This document shows, piece by piece, positions 34,316 through 44,071 of a DNA stretch of 64,000 nt. The stretch comes from Streptomyces sp. cg36. Its GTDB lineage: Bacteria > Actinomycetota > Actinomycetes > Streptomycetales > Streptomycetaceae. The stretch lies in the NCBI RefSeq assembly GCF_041080675.1, contig NZ_CP163520.1, positions 7,903,501 through 7,967,500 on the forward strand. The letters are read 5' to 3'. The stretch's first letter is position 1, and every line of letters begins with the position of its first letter. The notes beneath the pieces were generated by a model. It did no database searches, had not been told where the DNA came from, and worked only from the letters and a program-made list of their open reading frames with translations. A program made the position numbers and the translations under genes.

Positions 34316-34507
34316 ATGCGGAATGATCTACGTCAGCTACGCCTGGCCCAGGGCCTGTCCCAGCAGGAGCTGGGCCAGGCCCTCGGTGTGTCCCGGCAGA
34401 CGATCAACGCCATTGAACAGGGGCGTTACGACCCCTCACTGCCCCTGGCGATCCGTATGGCCCGCTACTTCGCACAGACGGTGGAGGAGATCTTTCATGT
34501 CGATTGA
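34316..34507 (+). CDS. small XRE-family HTH regulator
   Basis: A 63-residue protein that is almost only a Cro/C1-type helix-turn-helix (LRQLRLAQGLSQQELGQALG and VSRQTINAIEQGRYDPS), ending TVEEIFHVD. This short type is usually paired with a membrane protein gene, as here: the next gene starts 11 bases before this stop. The ATG lies 7 bases after the -10, so it is probably leaderless. Confidence 0.9.
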   Translation: MRNDLRQLRLAQGLSQQELGQALGVSRQTINAIEQGRYDPSLPLAIRMARYFAQTVEEIFHVD

Positions 34508-34904
34508 GCACAAGCCCGAGGCCGCGCGCGGCCAGCGCTGGGTCGTCCCGGCCGTGGGCCTGGCCATGGGCGTCGGCTACATCGCGATCTTCCTGGCGAG
34601 GGACGAACCCGTGATGGCGGCCGTCGGGTTCCTCATCATGGCCGTCTACGTACTGATCCTCGTCACCGCGTCCCGCCGCTCCGAGGCCGCGGCGATGCTG
34701 CGCGGCGAGACGACGGACGAGCGCCGCAACGCCATCAACCAGCGCGCTTCCGCGTTCACCATGCACGTGCTCGTCCTGGTGCTGGTGACCGGGTTCGTGA
34801 CGGAACTGATCCGTGGCCGCAGCGGCCACCCCTGGGACGTGCTGTGCGGGGTGGGCGGCGTGACGTACGTCCTGGCGACCATAGTGTTCTCGCGCCGGGG
34901 CTGA
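34497..34904 (+). CDS. small membrane protein paired with XRE regulator
   Basis: A 135-residue membrane protein with about four hydrophobic segments (residues 15-31, 37-54, 82-97, 112-130) and a charged stretch in the middle (GETTDERRNAINQRASAFT). Proteins of this layout (DUF2178-like) commonly follow short XRE regulators. Start and stop overlap the XRE gene, so expression is coupled. Function unknown. Confidence 0.8.
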   Translation: MSIEHKPEAARGQRWVVPAVGLAMGVGYIAIFLARDEPVMAAVGFLIMAVYVLILVTASRRSEAAAMLRGETTDERRNAINQRASAFTMHVLVLVLVTGFVTELIRGRSGHPWDVLCGVGGVTYVLATIVFSRRG

Positions 34905-35008
34905 CCTCGGCGGGCGACGGCAACGGGCGGCCGTCCGGGCGCGTCGTGGTGCCATGGGCCACGGCAGCCGGTTCTCGTGCTCTTTCGCCGTGGTGGTGCA
35001 GGGCGGTT

Positions 35009-36454
35009 CTATCGGCCGATGCTCCGGCGGGTGCCGCGCTGCCACCGCAGCACACGGCGTACAGCCTCCAGGAAGGGCGAGTTGCGCTCACCCGTCCCGG
35101 CGTCAGCCGCTGTGGAAGTGGGGATCGCCGGTGCCGTGACCGCCGCGCCGCCGTTGCGGGGGCCCTCGTCCGGTCCCGCCGGGCGTGCCGGTTCAGCAGG
35201 GTGCGGGGCGTGCGCCCCAGCGGCTCGCGTCAGCCGGATCGCCGCCACGTGCTGGTGGCGCGGACGGTCCTCGGCCATGAGCGCGTGCAGCAGTTCATGC
35301 GGAAGGCGGGCGGCCCACGGCAGCAGGGCGGCGGTCGCCTGTCGGACCACCGCCGGTGACGGGTCCTCCAGGAGCGGCCGTACGTCGTCGACGCGTACGA
35401 CGTCCAGCGCCCGCAACCCGGCCACCGCGCAGGCGCGTACGGCGGGCGCGGGATGGGCGAGCAGCGTACGGATCAGTTCCGCGTCCTCGCGCACTCCGCA
35501 CTCGCCGAGCCCCACTGCGGCGGCGGGCCGCGTGGTGGGGTCGGCGCACAGCGCGCGGTACAGCGGTGCCGGGTCGGTGCCGTCCTGCCGCAGGATCCAG
35601 CGGGCGCAGGCCCGGACCAGGGCCGAGCGGTCGGTGAGGTACGGCTCCGCATCGGCGTGCCGCCCGGCCCGGCGCAACGCGGTGACCCCCGCCGAGCGGA
35701 CTTGGGGGCTTCGGGACGCGAGCAGCGGCGCCACGATCGCGGTGAACCCGTCGTCGGCGCCCTCGCCGAGGGCGGCCACGGCTGCCTCGGCGCACAGGCT
35801 CTGCACCACGACGTCGCCGTGGCGGGCGGCGATCCGGGCGAGCTGCGCCGGAGGGAGGAGGCGCCGTTCGGCGGCGATGCGGTGGGCGAGGCGGGCGATG
35901 GCCCGGTCCTCGCTGCTCAGCAGCGCCTCGATGGGGGCGGCGGGGCCGGCTCGCAGCGCCTCGGTGAGCAGCTCTTGGGCGTGGCTGCCGCGCGGGCGGC
36001 GGCCGATCCGCAGAATGAGCGCGGTGTGCGCGGCCAGCTGGTGCCGGGGCGTCGCGGCCAGGAGCGCGCGGGCGCGTTCGCGTACCGGCTCCGCCCAGTC
36101 CGCCGACCGGATGACGACCAGTGGCAGCAGTTCGGGGCGGCCCTCGGCGTGGGCCAGGGCGGCTTCGCGGATCCGGCCGTCGCGGTGGCAGAGGGCGAGG
36201 GCGAGCTCGCCGTCCTTTGGGGTGCCGGGCCACTCGACGGCCGGCAGCGACGTAGTCCGATGCCCCATCAGCCGCCGCCCGGACGCCGAGGCGTTCGAGT
36301 GGAACAATTCCGGCCGCTGCCAGGCCAGCTCTCGTACTCCGCAGTCGAGGTGGATCCAGGCGTCCGGGTCCGTCACATCGAGCGCCTGGTCCAATGCGGC
36401 TCCGGCGGCCAGTCGCCCGACTGCCTCGTACGCGTCGTCTTCGCTGGTCAGCAT
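35009..36454 (-). CDS. HEAT-repeat protein
   Basis: A 481-residue soluble protein made of at least eight HEAT-like helical pairs between residues 75 and 415, with repeated A-x-A-x-x-x-L patterns (for example SPQVRSAGVTALRRAG, SALVRACARWILRQ, APAVRACAVAGLRAL). The N-terminal 70 residues and the Pro/Ala-rich C-terminus are different. It probably acts as a scaffold; no enzymatic motif was seen. The ATG has no ribosome binding site but sits 6 bases after a -10-like TAGGCT, so it is likely leaderless. Confidence 0.8.
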   Translation of the reverse strand: MLTSEDDAYEAVGRLAAGAALDQALDVTDPDAWIHLDCGVRELAWQRPELFHSNASASGRRLMGHRTTSLPAVEWPGTPKDGELALALCHRDGRIREAALAHAEGRPELLPLVVIRSADWAEPVRERARALLAATPRHQLAAHTALILRIGRRPRGSHAQELLTEALRAGPAAPIEALLSSEDRAIARLAHRIAAERRLLPPAQLARIAARHGDVVVQSLCAEAAVAALGEGADDGFTAIVAPLLASRSPQVRSAGVTALRRAGRHADAEPYLTDRSALVRACARWILRQDGTDPAPLYRALCADPTTRPAAAVGLGECGVREDAELIRTLLAHPAPAVRACAVAGLRALDVVRVDDVRPLLEDPSPAVVRQATAALLPWAARLPHELLHALMAEDRPRHQHVAAIRLTRAAGAHAPHPAEPARPAGPDEGPRNGGAAVTAPAIPTSTAADAGTGERNSPFLEAVRRVLRWQRGTRRSIGR

Positions 36455-36460
36455 GGGTGA

Positions 36461-36466
36461 AGCCTA
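36461..36466 (-). promoter_or_regulatory. -10 element of leaderless HEAT-repeat gene
   Basis: TAGGCT on the minus strand, 6 bases before the ATG. The same hexamer at the same distance precedes the methyltransferase at 39731. Confidence 0.45.
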
Positions 36467-36927
36467 GCCGCCGGGGTCAGCGGCCCCTGCCGCTGCCCAC
36501 CGAGGAGCCCCGCCCGCACTCGGGGGAGTGTCAGAACAGCACGGTGCACCAGCGGTTGTAACTGGCCATGGCTGCGGGAGCCGCTGTCGCCGACCGCTCG
36601 GGTACGTCGTCGGGATGAGCCCGCTGGCGCGGCAGCGGTGCCGTGGTCTTCTGCGGTGGCGTGGTAGAGGTTTCGCGCGGTCGACGAGGGCCGTTGATCC
36701 GATGATCGTCTTCTCTCACGGTTGGTGAACGACGGACCGGCGGGAAAGGTTGCGGGCTTCGGCGTGCGCGCGCCGCCGAGGGAGCCGGGCCTCGGCTGTG
36801 ACGTGCGCTTTTACTGTGCGGCCGACCCTCATCCGTGGAGGCGCGCTGACACGGACGTGTGACTGTCTCGCAATTCGCTCGTTTGAGGGTCATCGTGACA
36901 GCCGCAGTTCACGGAAGGTGTTCGCTT
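36467..36927. other. intergenic region
   Basis: About 460 bases between a divergent pair of genes. No convincing gene. The last 15 bases hold the GGAAGG ribosome binding site of the next gene. Confidence 0.4.
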
Positions 36928-38865
36928 GTGCCAGTGTCCAGACGCGCCCGAGGATTCCGCCTGCCGACGTCACCCCGCGCGGCCGACGGGAGTGCAGCCG
37001 CGCTGAACGAGGACTATCCGGTGCTCGTTCGCGTCGCGTACGTGATCCTCCCGCCCTCACTGGGGCGTCATCGCCGCGTTCTCGCGGCGCATGCCATCGC
37101 GCAGAACGCCCTGTCCGCCCGGCCCGGAGTGATCCAGAAGGCCGGGAGCCACGCGCCGTCCGGTGACGCGGCTCCCAGCGCGGACTCGATAGTCGCGGCC
37201 GTGACGCGCGCCGCACTCGGGTACGAGCGACGCCCGGCCCGCTGGCGCCGTGCCGTGTGGCCGGTGCTGCCCGCCGTGTGGGGGCTGAAACTGACGCCGC
37301 AGATCGGCGGTGCGGACGAACTCGCCTTCGACCAGCAGATGGCGGGCGTGCCCGCTGCGGTGCGGGCCGCCTTCGTGCTGCGGCATCTGAAGGGGCTCAC
37401 CGACAGCGCCATCGGTGAGGTCCTGGCGGCGGCCGGCGTGGAGGCGCCGAAGGCGGCGGTGCGCGGCGCCGGTGAGCTCGGGCCCACCGAAGACAGCCGG
37501 AAGGCAATCCTGCTGGAGTCCGGCGAGTTCGACCCCTGCACGCTCCAGGCGAGGCCCAGCGACCTGTCCCGCCGCCGGTTCCGCCGCCGGGGGCTGGTGG
37601 GCCTCGCCGTCGTGGCGGCGGTGTCGCTGATGCTCGTCCAAAGCGGATCGCAGGCGTCGTCGCCGAACCCCGCAGCGCGTTCCGGCACGGGCGGGGCCCC
37701 GCTGGACTCGGCGTCCCTGGCCCGCGCGGTGGCCGGTACGTGGCAGTCGAGCTCGCGCATGGACTTCACGGTCTGGCCCGTGCGAGGGAACCTCGTGGAC
37801 GACCGGGGCCTACTGGAGCGGGCACTGGGCGCGTGGGCGCATTCCGGTACGCGCGTACGCATGTCGGCAGCCGCCGACACACCCACAGGGCCTGCGGCGC
37901 GGCCACCGCAGCTGCTGTACGCGGGCCGGGTGGACGATGCCGAGGTGGTGCTCCTGCACGACGACCAGCGTGTGGTGCGCTACACGGAAGCCGACGGGCA
38001 GGCGCCGGAGCTGGACATGGCCCGCAGCGACAACGCCGATGTCACGACCGCGGCCGCCGTCGTACTGAGCCGCACCGCGCGGCACACCCGCTTCCTGCTC
38101 GCGCCGTGGATCGCGGAATCGACCACGCGCGACCTCCTGGAGCCGGACACCGCGGCCCAGCCGCTGCACGTCACCGACGACGGGGTCACCGACGCGGTGC
38201 CCCGCCCCGCTCTGACCGGACCGTGCTCCAACTGGCCCGCGATGCAACTGCGTTCGTCGGATCGCATCGCCGAGAAACACGCCTTCGTGCTCACCGATCT
38301 CGGCGACCTCCTGCCCGTGCACCTGACCTACACCCCCGCGCCGAACACCGGCCCTCCGGCTCGCCAGCCCCGTGAAGCCACGAGCTCGGCAGCCCTGGTG
38401 AGCTGGGGGCATTCGGCATGTACGCTGCGGGCGCTGCACGGCGACGGGGTACGAGCCGTCAACAACTGGGTCTTCTCGACACAGCAACTGCCCGAGAACG
38501 CGGGCCAGGCCACTTGGCTGTGCGCCAGGGCGGACACCTGGAGCGGGCCGGGCAGCGTCGCCGTACGTTTTCAGCCGCCCACCACCCCGTCCAGGGACCC
38601 GGGCGTGTTGCTCGCCGCCGTGCGGGACACCTCGCACTGCAGCAGATTCAGCCAGCACATCCTGGCGACCACGCGATGGAACGCGCCCTCCGGCGCGCGC
38701 TACCTGCTGGCCGCCGGGAGCCGCGCGGTGACCCGGATCGAGGTCACCGGCCCGGAGCACGCGGAAGGTTCCGGTACGACCCTCGCCGTCAAGGCGCCAG
38801 AGGGCAGCGGTGAGACCGTGACCGCCAGGCTCTCCAACGGAGGAACACTGGCAGCCGTCCGCTGA
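36928..38865 (+). CDS. membrane-tethered protein with sigma-factor-like N-terminus
   Basis: A 645-residue protein. The cytoplasmic N-terminus (about 1-215) resembles a decayed ECF sigma factor: LNEDYPVLVRVAYVILPPS then a region-4-like segment, VPAAVRAAFVLRHLKGLTDSA and IGEVLAAAGV. One transmembrane helix follows at about residues 222-240 (LVGLAVVAAVSLMLVQ), preceded by RRRFRRRG, then an extracellular part of about 400 residues without recognised domain. GTG is chosen because GGAAGG lies 9 bases upstream; longer in-frame starts exist at 36859 and 36895. Function unknown. Confidence 0.7.
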   Translation: MPVSRRARGFRLPTSPRAADGSAAALNEDYPVLVRVAYVILPPSLGRHRRVLAAHAIAQNALSARPGVIQKAGSHAPSGDAAPSADSIVAAVTRAALGYERRPARWRRAVWPVLPAVWGLKLTPQIGGADELAFDQQMAGVPAAVRAAFVLRHLKGLTDSAIGEVLAAAGVEAPKAAVRGAGELGPTEDSRKAILLESGEFDPCTLQARPSDLSRRRFRRRGLVGLAVVAAVSLMLVQSGSQASSPNPAARSGTGGAPLDSASLARAVAGTWQSSSRMDFTVWPVRGNLVDDRGLLERALGAWAHSGTRVRMSAAADTPTGPAARPPQLLYAGRVDDAEVVLLHDDQRVVRYTEADGQAPELDMARSDNADVTTAAAVVLSRTARHTRFLLAPWIAESTTRDLLEPDTAAQPLHVTDDGVTDAVPRPALTGPCSNWPAMQLRSSDRIAEKHAFVLTDLGDLLPVHLTYTPAPNTGPPARQPREATSSAALVSWGHSACTLRALHGDGVRAVNNWVFSTQQLPENAGQATWLCARADTWSGPGSVAVRFQPPTTPSRDPGVLLAAVRDTSHCSRFSQHILATTRWNAPSGARYLLAAGSRAVTRIEVTGPEHAEGSGTTLAVKAPEGSGETVTARLSNGGTLAAVR

Positions 38866-38882
38866 CCAGGCGGGGGAGTGGG

Positions 38883-39731
38883 CTACCGGCGGACTGCCGA
38901 GATCAGTCCGCCGGGCCCCTCGTCGTGCTGTGGTGGTGCGCTGATCGGGCGGCCGTAGGCGGCGGCGCGTTCGCGCAGGGTGTGGCCGGCGGCCTCCCAG
39001 CCGTGCCCGGCCAGCCAGCCGATCGGATCGTCGGGCATCTCCGAGACCCACATGGACGCCGCGGAGCCCGGTACGGCGTCCGCGCCGAACCGCTCGATCA
39101 CACCGCGCGAGCCCAGCGTCAGCCCCATGCGGCTGCCCACCGCCGACTGCGCGGTGATCCGGGCCAGCAGGACCTCCACCGCGTCCTCGGGCAGATAGAT
39201 CAGCAGCCCCTCGGCGATCCACACGGTCGGCGCGGCCGGGTCGTGCCCCGCGGCGGCCAGCGCGCCCGGCCAGTCCTCGCGCAGATCCACCGTGACGGTC
39301 CTCCGCTCGCAGCGCGGTACGGCCTGCTCCCGGCGCAGCACCGAAGCCTTGAAGTGCAGCGGGGCGGCGGTGTCGACCTCGAACAGCCGGGTGCCTTCGG
39401 GCCAGTCCATCCGGAAGGCCCGGCTGTCCATCCCGGCCCCGAGCAGCACGACTTGGCGGATCCCGGACGCGGAAGCCTGCCGCAACAGGTCGTCCAGGAA
39501 CTTCGTCCTGATGACGATGGAGAACGCGACGCCCAGTCGACGGCGTCGAGCGGCCTCGTCATCGGGAAGCGGCGCGGAGGGCCACAGGCCCCCTGCGGCG
39601 GCGAACGCCTGGGCGAGTGGATCGCGGAACAGCGCGTTCTCCCGCGCGCTCTCCAGCGCCCGCACCCGGGCCACTCCCACCGCCGTGGCCCACACTCCCG
39701 ACGGCTGCACCTGCTCCTGCTCATCAGTCAT
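38883..39731 (-). CDS. SAM-dependent methyltransferase, PPM/LCM (TIGR00027-like) group
   Basis: A 282-residue methyltransferase of the leucine-carboxyl-methyltransferase-like group common in actinobacteria. SAM motif VVLLGAGMDSRAFRM, the acidic loop FEVDTAAPLHFK and the later WIAEGLLIYLP motif are typical. Substrate unknown; relatives methylate polyketide O-groups or carboxyls. The ATG lies 6 bases after a -10-like TAGGCT and lacks a ribosome binding site, so it is probably leaderless. Confidence 0.85.
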   Translation of the reverse strand: MTDEQEQVQPSGVWATAVGVARVRALESARENALFRDPLAQAFAAAGGLWPSAPLPDDEAARRRRLGVAFSIVIRTKFLDDLLRQASASGIRQVVLLGAGMDSRAFRMDWPEGTRLFEVDTAAPLHFKASVLRREQAVPRCERRTVTVDLREDWPGALAAAGHDPAAPTVWIAEGLLIYLPEDAVEVLLARITAQSAVGSRMGLTLGSRGVIERFGADAVPGSAASMWVSEMPDDPIGWLAGHGWEAAGHTLRERAAAYGRPISAPPQHDEGPGGLISAVRR

Positions 39732-39856
39732 CGCGCCAGCCTAGAGGGTCGGTTCCGGGGGCCTCATGAGGGGAGGCGGACGGGAGGGCGGTCTGCGGGA
39801 ACGCGCTGCTGGGGCGCACGCGGCACAACTGCCACGGCATGGCTACGGCACGGCCT

Positions 39857-40987
39857 CTACCGGTAGTTGAGTTCGGCGAGGTTCGTGGCCAGGTTCCGGC
39901 GGAAGGCGGGGACGCGGCCGAGGAGGGGGAGGGCCGTGTTGCGCAGGGCGCGTACCGGGCCGGTGACCGTGGAGACGCGGGTCATCCGGTCGGTGAAGGC
40001 GACGACCTTCTCGGCGACCGGGCGGCGGCGTGCCTCGTACGCGTCCAGGTCGCCGGTGGTGAACGCCTGGCCGAGGTAGTGGGCGTCCTGGATGCCGGTG
40101 TTCATGCCCTGGCCGCCGGCCGGACTGTGGACGTGGGCGGCGTCGCCCGCCAGGAAGAGGCGGTCGGCCCGGTAGCGGTCGGCGACCCGGTGGTGGACCC
40201 GGAAGCGCGAAGACCACACCAGGCCGGTGACGTGGGCCTGGCCGGGGGCGCGCTCGTCGAGCAACTGCTGGACGAAGGGAAGGCCGGGCTCGGCCGGTGC
40301 CTCCCGCACGGTGGCGACCACCCGGTAGCGCTCGCCCGGCAGCGGGGCGACGACGAAGAGCCCGGCGGCGCCGAAGGCCAGGGCCACTTCCCCGGGACCC
40401 GGTGCCCACGCCATGGTGACGTCGGCCAGCACGAAGGACTGGCTGTAGGCGCCGCCGGTGAAGCCGATGCCCGCCGCGTCGCGGACCGCGCTGTGCATCC
40501 CGTCCGCGCCGACCGCGTACGCGGCCCGGAGGCGCTCGCCGGTGCGCATGGTGAGGGTGACGCCGTCCGCGTTCTGCTCGATGGCGGCGGCCTCGTACGG
40601 GCGGTGGACGTCGCCGCCGAGTTCGCGCAGCCGCGCCAGCAGCACGGCCTCGGTCTCGTACTGGGGTGTCAGCAGGGTGTAGGGGTAGCGCGTGGGAAGG
40701 TCGCCGAAGGGGATGGTGAGCAGGCGGCGGGTGCCGTCGCGGACGGTGAAGCGGTTCAGCCGCAGCCCGCGGGCGATCAGTGCGTCGGCGGCGCCGAGTT
40801 CCTCCAGGACTTCCAGGGTGCGGGCGTGCACCACGCCGGCGCGGGAGGTGTTGGCACCCTCGGCGAGGCGGTCGAGGAGGACGAAGTCGATGCCGGACTG
40901 CGCCAGGTGGACGGCGAGGGCCAGGCCGGTGGGACCTGCGCCGACGATGGCGACGTGAGTGGACTCGGGGAGTGCGGTACCGGTCAT
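39857..40987 (-). CDS. FAD-dependent monooxygenase
   Basis: A 376-residue aromatic-hydroxylase-type flavoprotein. GxGxxG in VAIVGAGPTGLALA (about residues 12-25), the DG motif YAVGADGMHSAVR and the GD motif FLAGDAAHVHSPAGGQGMN are all present. It is shorter than PheA/TfdB enzymes because the C-terminal thioredoxin-like domain is missing. GGGAGATC precedes the ATG. It is divergent from a TetR gene, with four operator-like palindromes between them, so it is probably induced by a drug or aromatic ligand. Confidence 0.88.
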   Translation of the reverse strand: MTGTALPESTHVAIVGAGPTGLALAVHLAQSGIDFVLLDRLAEGANTSRAGVVHARTLEVLEELGAADALIARGLRLNRFTVRDGTRRLLTIPFGDLPTRYPYTLLTPQYETEAVLLARLRELGGDVHRPYEAAAIEQNADGVTLTMRTGERLRAAYAVGADGMHSAVRDAAGIGFTGGAYSQSFVLADVTMAWAPGPGEVALAFGAAGLFVVAPLPGERYRVVATVREAPAEPGLPFVQQLLDERAPGQAHVTGLVWSSRFRVHHRVADRYRADRLFLAGDAAHVHSPAGGQGMNTGIQDAHYLGQAFTTGDLDAYEARRRPVAEKVVAFTDRMTRVSTVTGPVRALRNTALPLLGRVPAFRRNLATNLAELNYR

Positions 40988-41008
40988 GGCGGATCTCCCT
41001 TCATGCAA

Positions 41009-41093
41009 GCCAACGCTTGTTGGCCAACCTTTGTTGACCACCATGGACCTGCGGCAACATCAAGTCAACGCTTGTTGGCCTACGGGTGTTGGC
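41009..41093. promoter_or_regulatory. four TetR-operator-like palindromes in two pairs
   Basis: Consensus GCCAAC-N4-GTTGGC. Sites at 41009-41024 (perfect), 41023-41038 (GTTGAC right arm), 41064-41079 (GTCAAC left arm) and 41078-41093 (GCCTAC left arm). Each pair is offset by 14 bases and overlaps by two. One pair lies next to the monooxygenase start, the other next to the tetR start. Confidence 0.85.
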
Positions 41094-41107
41094 CTACTCT
41101 TCTCGGC

Positions 41108-41722
41108 ATGACGAACAGTGCACCGTCCGCGCGGCGGTCGTCCGAGGCCACACGGGCCGCCATCCTGCGGGCCGCGCGCGATCGCTTCGCCGCCCAGGGG
41201 TACGAGCGCACCACCATCCGGGCGGTCGCCGCCGATGCCGGGATCGACCCGTCGATGGTCATGCGCTACTTCGGCAACAAGGAGCAGCTCTTCGACACCG
41301 CCCTGGCGATCGACCTGCGGCTGCCCGCCCTGACCGAGGTCGAGCCGGCGGCGCTCGCGGGAGTGATGGTGCGGCACTTCCTGGACCGCTGGGAGGGGGA
41401 CCCGTCCGACGACGCGCTCCTGGTGCTGCTCCGCTCGGCCGTCACCAACGAGCGGGCCGCCGGGCGCCTGCACGACATCTTCGCCTCCCAGGTCGGGCCG
41501 GTCCTGGCGTCCGCACTCGGCCCGGACGCGGCGGCCCGTGCGGGCGGTCTGGTGGCGAGTCAACTGCTCGGGCTGGCGGTGACCCGCTATCTGCTCAAGT
41601 TGCCCGAAGTGGTGGCGCTGACCCGCGAGCAGATCATCGAGACCTTCACCCCAGCCATCCGGGCCACGCTGGTGGGGGCGCCGGACGCTGAGGGGCTGGA
41701 TGCCGGAGCGGGTGGACGCTGA
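41108..41722 (+). CDS. TetR-family repressor
   Basis: A 204-residue TetR protein. The DNA-binding domain is clear (ILRAARDRFAAQGYERTTIRAVAADAGIDPSMVMRYFGNKEQLF, read in two blocks, residues 19-62). The C-terminal domain is of the TetR_C_17-like type common in Streptomyces. It probably represses itself and the divergent monooxygenase through the four palindromes between them. No ribosome binding site is evident before the ATG. Confidence 0.9.
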   Translation: MTNSAPSARRSSEATRAAILRAARDRFAAQGYERTTIRAVAADAGIDPSMVMRYFGNKEQLFDTALAIDLRLPALTEVEPAALAGVMVRHFLDRWEGDPSDDALLVLLRSAVTNERAAGRLHDIFASQVGPVLASALGPDAAARAGGLVASQLLGLAVTRYLLKLPEVVALTREQIIETFTPAIRATLVGAPDAEGLDAGAGGR

Positions 41723-41761
41723 GGGGCCGGCCCACCGTCGCTCCGGCGCTCGTCAGGCTCG

Positions 41762-42525
<764 letters not shown>

Positions 42526-43104
42526 ATGAGTGCCCGAGCGACCACACGCCCCGGCGGGCGCAGCGCCCGCGTCCAGCAGTCCGTGCATCAGGCCGTCCGC
42601 GATCTGGAGGCGGAGGTGGGGCGGGACGCGCTCACCGTGCCGCTGATCGCCGCCCGCGCGGGCGTGACGCCGTCCACCGTCTACCGGCGCTGGGGAGACC
42701 TGCGGGAACTGCTGTCCGACGTGGCCGTGGAGCGGCTGCGACCCGATGCTGAGCCCGCCGACCACGGCAGCCTGCGGGCGGACTTGGAGGCGTGGGCGGT
42801 GCAGTTCGCGGAGGAGATGTCCTCGACGGCGGGCCGTACGTACATCCGTGACGCCCTGCTGGGCGACCCCGAGCAGGGCAACGCGGTCCGCTGTTCCGAT
42901 TACGCCGCCGAGCAGTTGAAGGCCATCGGTGTGCGGGCGGCCGGGCGCGGGGAGGCCGTGCCCGATGTGGAGAGCCTGCTGGACGTCGTGGTCGCGCCCC
43001 TGATGTACCGCATTCTGTTCCGCCCCTCGGAACTTTCGGCGGCCTATACCGACGGTCTCGTCGCGGCAGTGCTCGGCCCGGGATCCGCGTCCGCCCGTAC
43101 CTGA
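42526..43104 (+). CDS. TetR/AcrR-family regulator
   Basis: A 192-residue TetR protein: helix-turn-helix VPLIAARAGVTPSTVYRRWG at residues 38-57 and a TetR_C_16-like C-terminal domain. It is transcribed towards the interrupted MFS efflux gene; two AT-rich imperfect palindromes between the two genes (43119-43191) are probable operators. It would have controlled that pump. Confidence 0.88.
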   Translation: MSARATTRPGGRSARVQQSVHQAVRDLEAEVGRDALTVPLIAARAGVTPSTVYRRWGDLRELLSDVAVERLRPDAEPADHGSLRADLEAWAVQFAEEMSSTAGRTYIRDALLGDPEQGNAVRCSDYAAEQLKAIGVRAAGRGEAVPDVESLLDVVVAPLMYRILFRPSELSAAYTDGLVAAVLGPGSASART

Positions 43105-43118
43105 CATGCCTCCGCCCA

Positions 43119-43191
43119 CCTAAAAGCTAAGTGTTTGCGTTTTGGGAGATGACACGGCTACTCTCTCTAAAGCAAAGCGTTCGCCTTTAGG
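43119..43191 (+). promoter_or_regulatory. promoter and two operator-like sites of the interrupted efflux gene
   Basis: Two related imperfect palindromes, each CTAAA-n-GC with a matching GC-n-TTT-n-GG half, lie at about 43119-43145 and 43167-43191. Between and across them are TTGCGT (43135-43140) and TACTCT (43159-43164) spaced 18 bases. A bound TetR dimer would cover the -35 and the start region. Confidence 0.65.
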
Positions 43192-43221
43192 TGTGAGAGG
43201 TGCTCCATGTTCAGCGTCTTA

Positions 43222-44071
43222 GAGATCATCTCATTTGGTGAGTCTGCGGTAGCAGATGAGTGTGCAGGCAATGCTGGTGAAAGCGAGGAAGTGGATTGCT
43301 TTGCGCTCGTAGCGGCGGTGCAGGCGGCGGCATCCGGCAAGCCAGGACATCGTGCGTTCGATGGTCCAGCGGTGGCGCCCGAGTCGTTCGGAGGATTCGA
43401 TGCCTTTGCGGGCGATGCGGGGTGTGATGTGCCGGGAGCGGAGCCATTGCCGCAGGTGGCGGTTGTCGTAGGCCTTGTCAGCGTGGAGCTTGGCGGGACG
43501 GCGTCGACGCGGCCCGCGGCGGGACCGGATGGGCGGTATGCCGCGCACGAGCGGCTCAAGTGCCTGGCTGTCGTGAAGATTCGCGCCGGAGACGCCGATG
43601 GAAAGGGGCAGGCCCGTCCGATCGGTGATCAAGTGGATCTTCGAGCCGTACTTGCCCCGATCCACAGGATTCGGGCCCGTCAGGTCCCCTTTTTCAAAGC
43701 CCGCATGTTCACCGAGTCGATCGCACACCGCGACCAGTCCAGCTCGCCACAGGCGCCGAGTTCGTCGAGCACCAGGCGGTGCAGCTTCGCCCACACCCGC
43801 AGCCGGCTCCACTCCATGAACCGACGGTGGGCCGTCGCCCCGGAAGGCCCGAACACCGGCGGGACCTGCGACCACGTACACCCCGTCGTCGCCACGAAGA
43901 TGATCGACGCCAGCACCTCACGGTCCCCGTACCGACGCCGGCCACCACCCTGCGGACGCGTCGGCGCCTCCGGCACCACCCGCTGGAACAACTCCCACAA
44001 CCCGTCCGGCACCAACCGCTCAACCATCAACACACCTACAGGCTACCGGATTCTCCAAATGAGATGATCTC
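43222..44071 (-). mobile_element. IS5-family insertion sequence (850 bp)
   Basis: The terminal inverted repeats begin GAGATCATCTCATTTGG at both ends (17 of 17, then a mismatch and partial identity). TTA flanks both sides (43219-43221 and 44072-44074) as a 3-bp target duplication. It contains a two-frame transposase. Complete ends and a clean duplication suggest recent insertion. Confidence 0.92.
43231..44033 (-). CDS. IS5-family transposase made by -1 frameshift
   Basis: Two overlapping frames. The first (from ATG 44033) encodes MLMVERLVPDGLWELFQRVV up to AIDSVNMRALKKGT and stops at 43680. The second continues one base back as KGDLTGPNPVDRGKYGSK to the stop at 43231, which lies inside the left terminal repeat. 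Frames join at the run AAAAAGGGG (43686-43694 region). DDE residues are visible: Asp in AIDSV, Asp in LHADKAYD and Glu in IERTMSWL. The layout fits the IS427-like group, in which transposase is made by ribosomal slippage. Confidence 0.88.

Noticed and set aside
43207..44067. 286-residue plus-strand frame starting MFSVLEIISF through the IS
   Set aside because: It is the orphaned start of the interrupted MFS gene reading into the insertion sequence, antisense to the transposase.
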